The notes under the pieces are model-generated. The model worked only from the letters and a program-made list of their open reading frames with translations. It was not told where the DNA came from and ran no database searches. The translations under genes and the position numbers were made by a program. A stretch of DNA of 38,144 bases from Mollicutes bacterium (GTDB lineage: Bacteria; Bacillota_I; Bacilli_A; RF39; UBA660), in contig DUQO01000012.1 in NCBI GenBank assembly GCA_012837765.1, forward strand, positions 1 to 38,144, given 5' to 3'. Position 1 is the first letter of the stretch. The number at the start of each line of letters is the position of its first letter. Below, piece after piece: positions 8,522 through 18,468 of the stretch.

Positions 8522-11500
8522 ACATCCTCCTTTACAACTATGCTTATAATGTGATTCTTTTTATCGTTTGTTAATTTAATAACATTATCTTTTAAAATTT
8601 TATCATCTAATTTAACATGTGCAACATATTTATGTTCATAACCTTCATTGATTACCTTAATGTGATAATAAGTATCATAATATCTATAAGTTATTTCATA
8701 CTCTTTCCAATCATTTTTAATTTTAGGGTTAATAATTAAAGAGTCTCCTTGTTTAGTAAAGCCTAAGATCTGTTCTATCCCTATTTTATAAGCCCAACTA
8801 GCTGAACCTGTATACCATGACCAACCACCTCTACCTGGATAGTTTTCATGAGAATATATATCAGCTGCTATTACATATGGTTCTATTTTATATATTAAGG
8901 CATCTTCTAATTTTAAAGTCCTATTGATTGGATTTATCATTTGATAATATTCATATGCTTTATCAATTTGATTTTCTTTTAGAAGTGATGATATATACCA
9001 TAATGCTGCATGTGTATATTGTCCACCATTTTCTCTAACACCTGGTTTATAGTCCGTTATATAACCAGGATTATTTCGCGAGTTTTTAAATGCTGGCGTT
9101 AATAACTTAATAATTTTATTTTGCTTATCAACAAGATGTTTTTCAACTGATTTGTACAATAATTCTTTTTTATCAGCTGGTGCAAAATTACTTAATACAC
9201 TCCATGCTTGGCATAACAAGTCTATTCTACATTCTTCATTATTTCTAGAACCTAAAGCTACTCCATTATCAAAATATGCTCTTAAATACCACGAACCATC
9301 CCATGCGTTTTTACTCAAGGCTTTACCTAGTTTTTCTTGTTGTTTTAAGCATAAATGAGCAAATGAATAATCTTGATATATTTTAGATATATTAGCCATT
9401 TTAGGTAATAAATCATATAAGAAGAAACCTACAAAGACACTTTCACCACTACCTAGATGTCCAACTCTATTCATACCATCGTTCCAATCACCACTACCCA
9501 TAAGTGGTAGTTCATGTTTACCAAATTGATTTAAAGCTTTAGTCATACATAATTTTAAATGATAATATAGCGGTTCTTCTTCTGTTAAATATTCATAACT
9601 AATACCCTTTTCTGATTCATTAGGATTTAATTTTTCTCCTTCTACAAAGCCAACGTATTCATTTAAAATGCTATTATCGCCTGTAATCCTTAAATATTCA
9701 CTTGTAACATAAATAAGCCATAAATAGTCATCTGTAAATTTAGTTCTAGAACCAATCTTCAATTCTTCATGCCACCAGTGAAGGACATCTCCTTCTTTAA
9801 ATTGATGTTTAGCATGTTTTAATATTTGATTTCTAGTAAGTTCACTATTGCTATATATAACACTCAAAGAGTCTTGTAATTGGTCTCTAAAGCCTGTTGC
9901 ACCACCTACTTGATAGAATCCTGCTTTAGCAAGTAAACGAGATGCATAAACTTGGTATAAATACCAACCATTTAAAACATAATCAAATGCTTTATCTGGT
10001 GTCTTAACAGTAATTGCAGATAATTTATGATTCCAATGTTCCCTTACCTTATCAAAAGATTCAGTTATATGATTATCATCATATTTTTTATAAGGGAAAT
10101 CATCTTCTGTACAACCAAGAACAAATGAGAAAGTCTTAGTTTCATTTTTATCTACTTTAATTTCTACATTTACACCTTTTTCTTTGACATTATCTAAAAC
10201 ATCTTTAATAGGTTCAGTTGATGAAATATAAGCTTTAATATTTCTGAAGTTAGTATTATATGTATTTTTTAGATACAAGCAATTATCTTTTTTATCAAAA
10301 TTAGATGTGATAAAACGAATAGTATTTTCCTCTGTAACACCTAAAACTATTTTTGAAATGAAATCAACTTTAATGTTTTGTTCTTTATTTAATTTATTGG
10401 TAACTGATAACTGATAAAATTTAGCAGTATCAGTATCGTGAACAAACACCTTTAACTTAATTTCATATTCGTCAGTAGAACATTCAAATATACTATATCC
10501 AAAGCCATGTCTTACAATAGCTGGTTTAAAGAGCTTGTCATTAATAAGTATCTTTTCACTTATTGGATCTGATGTTGCATCATTACTCCAAGATGTTAAT
10601 TTAAACTCTCTACTGTTATATGCATAAGTAAAGCCACCCATTGAATTTGTAATAACACAACCAAATTTTTCATTTGAAATAACATTACTCCAAGGAGCTG
10701 GTGTTTTTAAATCTGTAATAAGGTATTCTTTACCATCCTCTACGAATCCACCTAAATCGTTATAGAAAGTTATATCTTTTGGTAAGTCTACTTTTGTATT
10801 TTTTATTTCTTCATGTTTTTCTAACTTTTTCTCCAAAATACTGTTAGTAGCTGCATAAGCTTGCTCACTTAATCCAGCATCACTTGATGCATCAAATGAT
10901 ATTACTGATACCACCTCTAACAATGATTTTTCTTCTTCATTGATTTGCTCACCTGGTATTATATGTACTTTACCAGGTTCAGCCTCAAAACCATTGATAT
11001 TATTGATGTGATACATTAAATCTATTATATATTTATTGATTATGTTTGAACCAGAGCTATCTTTTTCATTACAATTATTGATTACAACTACATCAATATA
11101 AATAGATCTATCTTTATAATACTCAAAAATTTGTAATACTTCTTTAACAAAACCAAGGTCTTCAACATCAGATATTTCAACTAATATGATAGGCCAATCA
11201 CCAGAAACACCAAATTTCCATAAAGCTGATTGTGATAATTGGTTTTGTTTTATTAATTCATTTCTTTCATTACCATAAGACCATACGCCATAGATAAACT
11301 TTAAAAGTTTATTATATAGATGAACTTGATGAGGTAACAAGTTAGCATAACTAGTCCTAATATTATTTGATACGGTTGCAATATCAAAAGCCTTGCTAAT
11401 AGTAAATTCATCTTTATAAGCTTCTATTACTTCCATTACCTGTTCTCTTGATTTACCAAAACCTACTACCCAATATAATGTATTTTTACTTCGTGCTTCT

Positions 11501-14500
11501 ATTTTTATTTGTTTTCTAATACTCATTATTGAGTCTAATGAACAATCTAATGATTTAGATAATTTTTTATTGTTTATAATAACATCTGGATTAGAAACAG
11601 TGTTGTTTCTACCAATAAATTTATCTCTTGATGTTTCATATTCAAATGAATTATCATCATTTTTACCTAAAAACATTCTATTGATTATATAATATCTTGT
11701 ATTTTCTTTAGTTTTGGATTTTCTACTAAATATTAAAGATGATGTTTCAGGATCAGCTTCGCTAGTTATTGTAATACTGTTAAAAGCTCTATGTGCTACA
11801 TCTTCTTCATTACGAGCTATAATTACTTCACCATAAGAAGTAACTTCTAATGTCACATCATAATCATTGTTATTTTGGAAAGTTAATCTTCTAATTTCAG
11901 CATTATGATCTTTGACAACTGTTATTTCACTAGATGTAATAATTCCTTCATCTTCTCTCATATATTTAACACGGTCAGATGCAAATACAACTTTATAGTT
12001 TTTAGGCTTATCATATAATGGAGCATAGGTATTTGACCATACATTATTTGTTTTTAAATTTCTTATATAAAAGAATACACCATAATTTTCATTCGAGACC
12101 TTACGATACCTATTTATTTGTAAATTTTTATATTTACTAAAACCAATACCTCTATCGTCTAATATAACAGTATATAAACCATTTGATAATATACTCATTT
12201 CAGGAACATTATTTAACTCGTTAATCTCTCTAATATCACTTGGCTTATGTTCTTTCATATATTGATATTTTTTATATCTTGCTATCTTTAAATCAATATA
12301 TGTTTTTATTTGTACTTTTTCTTTTAAAAGAGTCTCAACAGAGGCAATTTTTTTATCGCTATGGAAATAATCTTGTATAACATTATCTTTTAAATAATTG
12401 GTTATACCTCCTAAGACCATACCTTGGTGATGAGCATAATAGTTTTTAACAACTGCTTTTTCCTCATAATCGTAAGCATCATAAAAACCATACTCACCAA
12501 ACATATCCAATTTTTTAAATTTTAAAATGTTGTTATATACTTCCCTATCATCAATACTTAAAGCCATTATTGAACTATAAGGAGATATAATGATTGGATA
12601 AGATAAATTATCTTGTGATTTTAAATATGGTATCCCAAAAGTTCCATATCTATAATTTTGAGAATCATCTAATTCATTATAAGAAGATTCTGATATACCC
12701 CAAGGTAATGCAGGGTCTACTTCTTTCATAAACTCTCTTTGTGTAAAGTATGCATAATAGTAAGTTTCATCAAGTAAAGTATGTTTATATGTTCTCATAT
12801 AAATTAGTGGCATAAAATATTCGAAAGCTGTTCCGTTCCATGAAACAACGCCTTTATAATATTTGTATTTAGTTAAAGCTTTGTTCAAGAAGAACCAGTG
12901 TTTATATGGAGCATCTCCTTTAGCAATAGTCATAAAACTAGTAATTCTTGCTTCTGATGCAAAATTATTGTAATGGTATGGTAATAATGCTTGTTCACTA
13001 AAATTATAACCTATACTAAAGACATCTAAATCTTTATTATATAACTTAGTAAAATCCATATTTTCAATAAGCATAGTTGAACGATATACCAATTCTTGAT
13101 TGTTATGTTTCTCAGCAAAGCCTTTTACAACATATAAATTAGCTAGTAAGTTTCCAGTATCAACAGTTGAGATAAAATATGGGTGCATCTTTTTAAGTGT
13201 ATAAATGTTATACCAGTTGAATAATAAACCATTCCACTTTTCTAATTTTTCAATTGTTTTAATTATATTTTTTAACATAGTAAAAGCTTTATTTAAGGTA
13301 ATAATATCAAGTTCAAAAGCAGATATTACGGCTAATAGAGAATAACCAATATTAGTTGGTGAAGTCTTATGATCAGCTTTTTCTTCCCTATTTAATTGAT
13401 AATTATCAGGTACTAAATAGTTTCTTTCTTCTGTGATTAAATCTTCAAAATACTTCCATGTTTGAATAGCGATAGAATGAAGATCATTTTTTTCTTCGCC
13501 ACTTAATTCTCTATCATCAATTACTAATCTTTTACTATAAAAATACATTACAAATGGTGCTATAAGCCAAATAAAAGCTATAAGTAAAACAAGTAATAAA
13601 CTATATGGTTTGAAAATAATACAACATATTATTAACAATATAGCTGATATATAATTGACTTTAAAACTTCTAAGATATGTTTGCAAGTTATTCTTTACTG
13701 TTTTTTCAAGTTCTTCAGCTGTAACCCAATTTAACAGTCTTTTCTTACTGATAAACATACGATATAAAGCTTTAACCATAGAATCAACATATAAATATGC
13801 TTCATATGGCAATATAGCAAATGAGATAAAGGATTTATGAATAACAGCTATTATTCCCTTTATTAAATTAAGATAATACTTTAAAAAGATATCATATTTA
13901 TTACGATATAAAATCATAGAAACTACATAAAAGATAATTGGAATAAGAATAACTAACCCAACTAAAGACACATAATAAAATGGTGACCCTTCTCCTACTG
14001 TAAAACCATAGAAAATAATCAAAAGTAAAAATGGATTAACTAAACTTCTTCTTAAATTATCAAATATTTTCCACTTTGAAATAAGGTTAATTGGGTTTTT
14101 AACCTTTTCACCTTTTTTGTTTCTTACCCATCTCTTAAGCCAACTTATTATTTGCCAGTCTCCTCTATTCCAACGGTGATGTCTTAGAGCATCATTCAAA
14201 TAATTACTTGGATAATCATCAAATAGTTCGACGTCATTTATAAAACCACTTCTTAAATAATTACCTTCAATTAAGTCGTGACTTAATATTAAATTTTCAG
14301 GAAAAGCCTCATATAAAACCTTATCAAATACTTCTAGATCATAAATACCTTTTCCAACAAAACTTCCTTCATTAAAGACATCTTGATATAAATCAAAAGA
14401 CGCTGTTATATAACTATCTAAGCCACCTAAACCAGCAAATAACTGTGAATACCTAGATTTACTTGTAACCTCTACATCTATTCCAATACGAGGTTGCATA

Positions 14501-16218
14501 ATAGCATGCCCACTCACAACATGAGTTCCATCTTTTGAAAGAACAGGTCTATTCATTGGATGAGCCATTGCACCTATCAATTTTAAAGCTGTGTTCAACA
14601 CTAATCTTGTATCAGCATCTAGTGTTATTACATATTTGATTTTCTTATTAAAATCATCAAAAGTTTGGCAATTAAAATACTCTTTTATTTCTTTCTTAGT
14701 TAATTTTTTTAATAATAATCTATTAAAATGTAATAAAGCTCCTCTTTTTCGTTCATAACCTAGGTAGCTTTCTTCACCTTCATTATAAAAACGATTACGA
14801 TAAACAAAATTAAATATTTTTTTACCATATTTTTCATTCAATTCATTTACTTTGTTAAGACCAGCTTCAACAACTTCCTTGTCTTTATCTGTCTCTTTTA
14901 CAGCTTCACTTGTACAATCACCTAGTAGTGTAAAATATAGATTATCTGTTTTATTAGACAAATAATATAATTCTAGTTTTTCAAACATTTGAATAACTTT
15001 TCGTTTGTTGTTTAAAATAGTTGGTATGACAACCATCGTAGCATATTCTTCTGGAAGACCATCTTCAAATTTTAGTTTGAATAAACTATCAGCCCTATCA
15101 AAATGCATTATGATTTGATTGAGTGTATCATGTACTATTACACTCATTGGTATAAGCGTAATCAGGAAAAATGGAAGTCCTGCATATCCTGCAACTAAAA
15201 TTGATAAAAGAATCGTTGCAACTACGATAAAAGAAACATAGAACGATGCTCTAAGTTTATATTTTGGTTTCTTAAATATATACCAACCAATATGTCTATT
15301 ATCTTTATTAGCCATATCAACTATATAAGATGCATATTCATATTCACTTATTTTCTTTCTTCGAGCTTTTTTAATTATTTGATATCTATATTCCGTTTTA
15401 TTATTATCATAAATTTTGCCATAAACATCTGCCTTTTCAGAAATAAGAAGTTTTTCTGTAAAGTTTATATTTTTGTATAGATACTCTATTTTATATTTTA
15501 CAATTTTATTAAGCGAATTAAAAATATTGATAATTACAAAATTATCAGAAGCCATATCATTATGTGATTGTTCTATCAGTTCTTTAAATGAAGTCCCTTT
15601 CTTTTTAAGTAGTTCATTTAATTTAATAAAAGCTTCTTCAGCAGAATCACCAAGTTCTTTTAATTTATAATGAAGTTGTTCAATATAATAAGGATTATCT
15701 ATTATATTATCAGTTATCTTGATATAATCTTCAATTTTTAAAGAATCATTTTCTTTAATATCTTTTCTGATTAAATTAAATATTTTCTCAACCTTTTCCT
15801 TTTGTTTTAATCGGTCATCAAATTTATCACATAATACTCTTAATTCAGAAATTAAAATCATTTTCATATATATATAAATAAGATTTATTTCATAATAAGA
15901 AAAGTAATCATTTTTCTCTTTTTGATATCTATTTAATTTCCTAAATACATCAGTTATATTTATTTGAAAATCATTAGTCTTTAAAAGATTATATATTAAA
16001 GAATATAAAACTCTTTTCCTTTTTTTCTTGATTAAATTTATATCAAAGCCATAGTATTCTGCTCTTACATTTTTTTCTTGTTCACTTATTACATAATAAT
16101 TATCAATAATCCATTCATTCATACTACCTACATTTCGACCATTTTTAGTGTATGATATCAACTTTTTATAATAATCTGTAATTCTTTTTACGCTTTTTTT
16201 GAATTGTGAAATATTCAT
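8518..16218 (-). CDS. ndvB: Giant cyclic beta-1,2-glucan synthase-like protein (GT84 + GH94, NdvB/ChvB family)
   Basis: A 2566-residue membrane enzyme, somewhat shorter than proteobacterial NdvB/ChvB (about 2800). Order: a cytosolic helical region (1-320); membrane helices near 325-363; a GT84 glycosyltransferase domain with LDADTR (D534, D536), SHDLIEG near 645 and RHHRWNRGDW (679-688, the QxxRW-like motif); further membrane helices near 728-770 and 855-895; a glycoamylase-like region (about 1000-1330, with YAHHQGM); then beta-sandwich and GH94 phosphorylase regions with the catalytic GSGDWNDGMN near residue 2240. In the family the GT domain builds a beta-1,2-glucan on the protein, and the GH94 part trims and sets chain length. 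AAAGGAG precedes the ATG. The exact product in this organism is not shown by sequence. Confidence 0.9.
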   Translation of the reverse strand: MNISQFKKSVKRITDYYKKLISYTKNGRNVGSMNEWIIDNYYVISEQEKNVRAEYYGFDINLIKKKRKRVLYSLIYNLLKTNDFQINITDVFRKLNRYQKEKNDYFSYYEINLIYIYMKMILISELRVLCDKFDDRLKQKEKVEKIFNLIRKDIKENDSLKIEDYIKITDNIIDNPYYIEQLHYKLKELGDSAEEAFIKLNELLKKKGTSFKELIEQSHNDMASDNFVIINIFNSLNKIVKYKIEYLYKNINFTEKLLISEKADVYGKIYDNNKTEYRYQIIKKARRKKISEYEYASYIVDMANKDNRHIGWYIFKKPKYKLRASFYVSFIVVATILLSILVAGYAGLPFFLITLIPMSVIVHDTLNQIIMHFDRADSLFKLKFEDGLPEEYATMVVIPTILNNKRKVIQMFEKLELYYLSNKTDNLYFTLLGDCTSEAVKETDKDKEVVEAGLNKVNELNEKYGKKIFNFVYRNRFYNEGEESYLGYERKRGALLHFNRLLLKKLTKKEIKEYFNCQTFDDFNKKIKYVITLDADTRLVLNTALKLIGAMAHPMNRPVLSKDGTHVVSGHAIMQPRIGIDVEVTSKSRYSQLFAGLGGLDSYITASFDLYQDVFNEGSFVGKGIYDLEVFDKVLYEAFPENLILSHDLIEGNYLRSGFINDVELFDDYPSNYLNDALRHHRWNRGDWQIISWLKRWVRNKKGEKVKNPINLISKWKIFDNLRRSLVNPFLLLIIFYGFTVGEGSPFYYVSLVGLVILIPIIFYVVSMILYRNKYDIFLKYYLNLIKGIIAVIHKSFISFAILPYEAYLYVDSMVKALYRMFISKKRLLNWVTAEELEKTVKNNLQTYLRSFKVNYISAILLIICCIIFKPYSLLLVLLIAFIWLIAPFVMYFYSKRLVIDDRELSGEEKNDLHSIAIQTWKYFEDLITEERNYLVPDNYQLNREEKADHKTSPTNIGYSLLAVISAFELDIITLNKAFTMLKNIIKTIEKLEKWNGLLFNWYNIYTLKKMHPYFISTVDTGNLLANLYVVKGFAEKHNNQELVYRSTMLIENMDFTKLYNKDLDVFSIGYNFSEQALLPYHYNNFASEARITSFMTIAKGDAPYKHWFFLNKALTKYKYYKGVVSWNGTAFEYFMPLIYMRTYKHTLLDETYYYAYFTQREFMKEVDPALPWGISESSYNELDDSQNYRYGTFGIPYLKSQDNLSYPIIISPYSSIMALSIDDREVYNNILKFKKLDMFGEYGFYDAYDYEEKAVVKNYYAHHQGMVLGGITNYLKDNVIQDYFHSDKKIASVETLLKEKVQIKTYIDLKIARYKKYQYMKEHKPSDIREINELNNVPEMSILSNGLYTVILDDRGIGFSKYKNLQINRYRKVSNENYGVFFYIRNLKTNNVWSNTYAPLYDKPKNYKVVFASDRVKYMREDEGIITSSEITVVKDHNAEIRRLTFQNNNDYDVTLEVTSYGEVIIARNEEDVAHRAFNSITITSEADPETSSLIFSRKSKTKENTRYYIINRMFLGKNDDNSFEYETSRDKFIGRNNTVSNPDVIINNKKLSKSLDCSLDSIMSIRKQIKIEARSKNTLYWVVGFGKSREQVMEVIEAYKDEFTISKAFDIATVSNNIRTSYANLLPHQVHLYNKLLKFIYGVWSYGNERNELIKQNQLSQSALWKFGVSGDWPIILVEISDVEDLGFVKEVLQIFEYYKDRSIYIDVVVINNCNEKDSSGSNIINKYIIDLMYHINNINGFEAEPGKVHIIPGEQINEEEKSLLEVVSVISFDASSDAGLSEQAYAATNSILEKKLEKHEEIKNTKVDLPKDITFYNDLGGFVEDGKEYLITDLKTPAPWSNVISNEKFGCVITNSMGGFTYAYNSREFKLTSWSNDATSDPISEKILINDKLFKPAIVRHGFGYSIFECSTDEYEIKLKVFVHDTDTAKFYQLSVTNKLNKEQNIKVDFISKIVLGVTEENTIRFITSNFDKKDNCLYLKNTYNTNFRNIKAYISSTEPIKDVLDNVKEKGVNVEIKVDKNETKTFSFVLGCTEDDFPYKKYDDNHITESFDKVREHWNHKLSAITVKTPDKAFDYVLNGWYLYQVYASRLLAKAGFYQVGGATGFRDQLQDSLSVIYSNSELTRNQILKHAKHQFKEGDVLHWWHEELKIGSRTKFTDDYLWLIYVTSEYLRITGDNSILNEYVGFVEGEKLNPNESEKGISYEYLTEEEPLYYHLKLCMTKALNQFGKHELPLMGSGDWNDGMNRVGHLGSGESVFVGFFLYDLLPKMANISKIYQDYSFAHLCLKQQEKLGKALSKNAWDGSWYLRAYFDNGVALGSRNNEECRIDLLCQAWSVLSNFAPADKKELLYKSVEKHLVDKQNKIIKLLTPAFKNSRNNPGYITDYKPGVRENGGQYTHAALWYISSLLKENQIDKAYEYYQMINPINRTLKLEDALIYKIEPYVIAADIYSHENYPGRGGWSWYTGSASWAYKIGIEQILGFTKQGDSLIINPKIKNDWKEYEITYRYYDTYYHIKVINEGYEHKYVAHVKLDDKILKDNVIKLTNDKKNHIISIVVKEDV

Positions 16219-16340
16219 ATTGTTCTCCTTTCATCTGCTATAATATTGCTATTATTTTTTTGTTTTTAAATTATACTTAAACACTTTTAAACAACCTAAA
16301 AATTATTATAGGTTACTGTAATTACTGCAAAAAAATATGG

Positions 16341-16369
16341 AGTATAACCTCACCATTTTTATATAGCAA
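16341..16369 (-). promoter_or_regulatory. Promoter of the glucan synthase-pgi operon
   Basis: TTGCTA (16369-16364) lies 17 bases from TATACT (16346-16341) on the minus strand. It leaves a leader of roughly 115 bases before the ATG at 16218. The rest of the 16219-16504 gap is A/T-rich, with no gene and no riboswitch that I recognise. Confidence 0.6.
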
Positions 16370-16504
16370 GTAATTTTTTTAATCCTTGCTGTTTTTTAAT
16401 TATTTTAAATTCACAAACCTTTTTAACTTTTAATACTTTCTACCTCCATAAAAAACAAAACCTACATACTATCATATACATTTTATCACATTTTTTTATT
16501 TAAG

Positions 16505-17017
16505 TCACTTTTTCATCATAAATCGCCATTCAATACTTTTGTAAGGCTCAGATGCGTAGTCAATTCCTACTCTTTTCTTAGTTATATAATCCGTTTTAAA
16601 ATTATCATCTTCTATCCACACCTGGTTAGATGTTGTAAGATCAACGCCATTTAAATGCTTATCAATTTTTAATGACTTCGTTAATTTACCAGGTCCTTCA
16701 TACCCTTCTACAGCTCTTATCAAAATAGCTTGAGGATTATCCTCATCTCCTGTTACAACATTAAATAAATAATGAATTCCATAACATAAATAAACGTATG
16801 CATATCCTCCCTTTTCATATAAAATAGCTGTTCTTTTGGTTTTTCCAAATCTAGCATGACAAGCACTATCTTCTTCTCCAACATAAGCTTCCGTTTCAGT
16901 TATTCGATAACGAATAATACTTCCATCATCTAATTTTCTTACTAAAAATTTACCTAAAAGTTGAGGCGCTACAACCAATGCATCTTGCATATAAAATTTA
17001 GAATCAAGTCTTTCCAT
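16505..17017 (-). CDS. Alkyladenine (3-methyladenine) DNA glycosylase, AAG/MPG family
   Basis: Base-excision repair enzyme that removes alkylated and deaminated purines. Its 170 residues are short for the family (about 190-210). The active-site segment is clear: ITETEAYVGEEDSACHA, where E43, Y45 and H54 match the human catalytic Glu125, Tyr127 and His136 by spacing. The downstream YVYLCYGIHYLFNVV and PQAILIRAVE are also typical. The C-terminus is basic. AAGGAG stands upstream of the ATG. It lies between an unknown gene and the glucan synthase operon on the same strand. Confidence 0.92.
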   Translation of the reverse strand: MERLDSKFYMQDALVVAPQLLGKFLVRKLDDGSIIRYRITETEAYVGEEDSACHARFGKTKRTAILYEKGGYAYVYLCYGIHYLFNVVTGDEDNPQAILIRAVEGYEGPGKLTKSLKIDKHLNGVDLTTSNQVWIEDDNFKTDYITKKRVGIDYASEPYKSIEWRFMMKK

Positions 17018-17091
17018 ATTAAACTCCTTAAACTTTTTACTATTTATAATCTACACTTTTTCGTCATAAATAACCATTGTTTATAAATTAA

Positions 17092-17111
17092 AAGACTCAT
17101 TATAGAGTCTT
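17092..17111 (-). terminator. Probable terminator after the unknown gene at 17120
   Basis: AAGACTC and GAGTCTT form a 7-bp stem with a 6-base loop. On the minus strand it is followed by a short T-rich stretch (TTAATTT), so it is a modest terminator. Confidence 0.5.
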
Positions 17112-17119
17112 AATATATA

Positions 17120-17758
17120 CTAATGGTATTTTAATACAGTTTTTTCTATTCTATCTACTGCATTAGTAATGATTTGATCGTTATTATTATTATTACTTGA
17201 AACTATGGCATCTATCAATCTCAAAGCAGGATTATTATCCTTTTTATGATAATTGCTAGGAACATAATCCCAACTGTTTAAAGATACAACTGGTTTTTCA
17301 TTCTCTAAATAATATTTATCAATAGAATACGACATATAATCCCCATCTAAAAATTCTAAGAAATTACCTTCATTATCTATATCATAATCTGCCGAATGAA
17401 CTTTATTAAAGAAATATATTTGATTTGTATTTAGATCCCAATATAAAGCTTTCATACCAAGTGAAACTATTTCTTTTTCACCATTTTGTTTTTTTAAAGC
17501 ATTTACATACTCATAATAATTAAATGCTACATAATTATCTGTTACATAAGCATATAATCTACTATAATCATATAAATCATCATAACCATTTGAATCATCA
17601 CTCATGTATTCAAGCATCTCTCCAACAACATCAATCAGCTTATCACGTAAACCTTTAACACTTATCATCGGACTAAGTAAATCAATATTAGTAAATATTG
17701 TTTTTAATATCTTTTTAATATTTATGATATATTTTTGTTTATTTAAATAATTTTCCAT
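17120..17758 (-). CDS. Protein of unknown function
   Basis: A 212-residue protein that I do not recognise. It has no signal peptide or membrane helix. It is rich in Tyr, Asp and Asn, with a helical N-terminal third (about 1-60), a mixed middle with many aromatic residues, and an Asn run (SSNNNNNDQ) near the C-terminus before a final helix. The start is the ATG at 17758: AAGGGGAAG precedes it, and the longer reading from 17812 would begin inside the -35 box of the gene's own promoter. It is divergent from the CarD-like gene. Confidence 0.6.
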   Translation of the reverse strand: MENYLNKQKYIINIKKILKTIFTNIDLLSPMISVKGLRDKLIDVVGEMLEYMSDDSNGYDDLYDYSRLYAYVTDNYVAFNYYEYVNALKKQNGEKEIVSLGMKALYWDLNTNQIYFFNKVHSADYDIDNEGNFLEFLDGDYMSYSIDKYYLENEKPVVSLNSWDYVPSNYHKKDNNPALRLIDAIVSSNNNNNDQIITNAVDRIEKTVLKYH

Positions 17759-17783
17759 ACACTTCCCCTTCAAACACGACCAT

Positions 17784-17812
17784 ATATTACCATAAGAAGT
17801 GATTTTTAGCAA
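17784..17812 (-). promoter_or_regulatory. Promoter of the unknown gene at 17120
   Basis: TTGCTA (17812-17807) lies 17 bases from TAATAT (17789-17784), and a TG one base upstream makes it an extended -10. It fixes the start of the gene downstream of 17784. Confidence 0.65.
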
Positions 17813-17860
17813 GGTGAAGTGTTTAAAAAGCCTTATATTATAAGCTTTTAAAATGTTCGA

Positions 17861-17890
17861 TTAGCATTTTTTGAAATTTTGTGATATAAT
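17861..17890 (+). promoter_or_regulatory. Promoter of the CarD-like gene
   Basis: A perfect extended -10, TG-A-TATAAT (17882-17890), lies 18 bases after a weak -35 box, TTAGCA (17861-17866). Transcription should begin near 17897, just before the leader hairpin. Confidence 0.65.
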
Positions 17891-17904
17891 GTACTTACAG
17901 TGAG

Positions 17905-17948
17905 CTGCTTTTGAAGGCGTAAGTCCGGTTGCAAAAGTAGTTTTTTTT
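17905..17948 (+). promoter_or_regulatory. Terminator-like leader hairpin (candidate attenuator) upstream of the CarD-like gene
   Basis: CTGCTTTTG (17905-17913) pairs with CAAAAGTAG (17932-17940, one G-U pair). Inside, AA pairs with TT and GGC pairs with GTC across a GUAA tetraloop, leaving an unpaired CGG bulge (17926-17928). Eight T (17941-17948) follow directly. The structure sits between the promoter and the ribosome binding site, so transcripts could stop after about 50 bases or read through into the gene. It matches no riboswitch class that I can name. It could also be the end of a short independent RNA. Confidence 0.6.
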
Positions 17949-17964
17949 ATAGGAAGGTGATAAT

Positions 17965-18462
17965 ATGTTTGATGTTGGAGAGTATGTAGTTTACAGAACT
18001 AACGTTTGTAAAGTTGTGGAATTGGAAAAGGGTTATATAGATAATAAAGATTATTATATATTAGAACCTGTAAATGATTTATCACTGACGGTTAAGATTC
18101 CAACTGATAAAAGTGCTAATTTAATACGAAATGTTATAAGCGAAAAAGAAGTAAAGCAAATAATTGAAGAAATACCTAATATTGACATAATAGATAACGA
18201 TATCAGAAATATAGAAAACGAATATAAAAAATTATTGAAATCGGGCGGACATAAAGATTTAATAAAAATAATTAAAACGGCATACTTAAGAAATGAAGAA
18301 AGACTTGAAGCTAATAAAAAGATTAGTGAAACAGATAACAATTATTTTAAGAAGGCAGAAAAAATTTTATATACTGAATTTTCAATAGCACTAAATTTAT
18401 CATATGAAGATACAAAAGAATATGTTGTTAATAGAGTTAAAGTGTTAAATGAAATGAAATAG
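17965..18462 (+). CDS. CarD/CdnL-like transcription regulator (RNA polymerase-binding)
   Basis: A 165-residue protein. Residues 1-60 look like the RNA polymerase interaction domain shared by CarD, CdnL and the TRCF N-terminus: FDVGEYVVYR at the start, VCKVVELEKG, then YYILEPVND and LTVKIPTDK. The rest is helical, like the DNA-contacting C-terminal domain of CdnL. Such proteins bind the beta subunit and stabilise the open promoter complex. AGGAAGGTGAT stands three bases before the ATG. A terminator-like hairpin lies in the leader. The TAG stop at 18460 is followed in the same frame, only two codons later, by an orphan alpha-CTD-like reading frame. Confidence 0.82.
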   Translation: MFDVGEYVVYRTNVCKVVELEKGYIDNKDYYILEPVNDLSLTVKIPTDKSANLIRNVISEKEVKQIIEEIPNIDIIDNDIRNIENEYKKLLKSGGHKDLIKIIKTAYLRNEERLEANKKISETDNNYFKKAEKILYTEFSIALNLSYEDTKEYVVNRVKVLNEMK

Positions 18463-18468
18463 TTTTTC

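Noticed and set aside
8298-8549. Plus-strand open frames inside pgi, dnaE, the glucan synthase, mcrB and ddl
   Set aside because: They are antisense shadows of strongly supported genes, lack ribosome binding sites and show no domain pattern.
16219-16340. Riboswitch in the glucan synthase leader
   Set aside because: The leader is A/T-rich with only an imperfect AGGTTA-type inverted repeat overlapping the promoter; no known riboswitch core or terminator/antiterminator pair is visible.
17759-17812. Longer N-terminus of the unknown gene at 17120
   Set aside because: The upstream ATG lies in the -35 box of the promoter at 17784-17812; ATG 17758 has the ribosome binding site.
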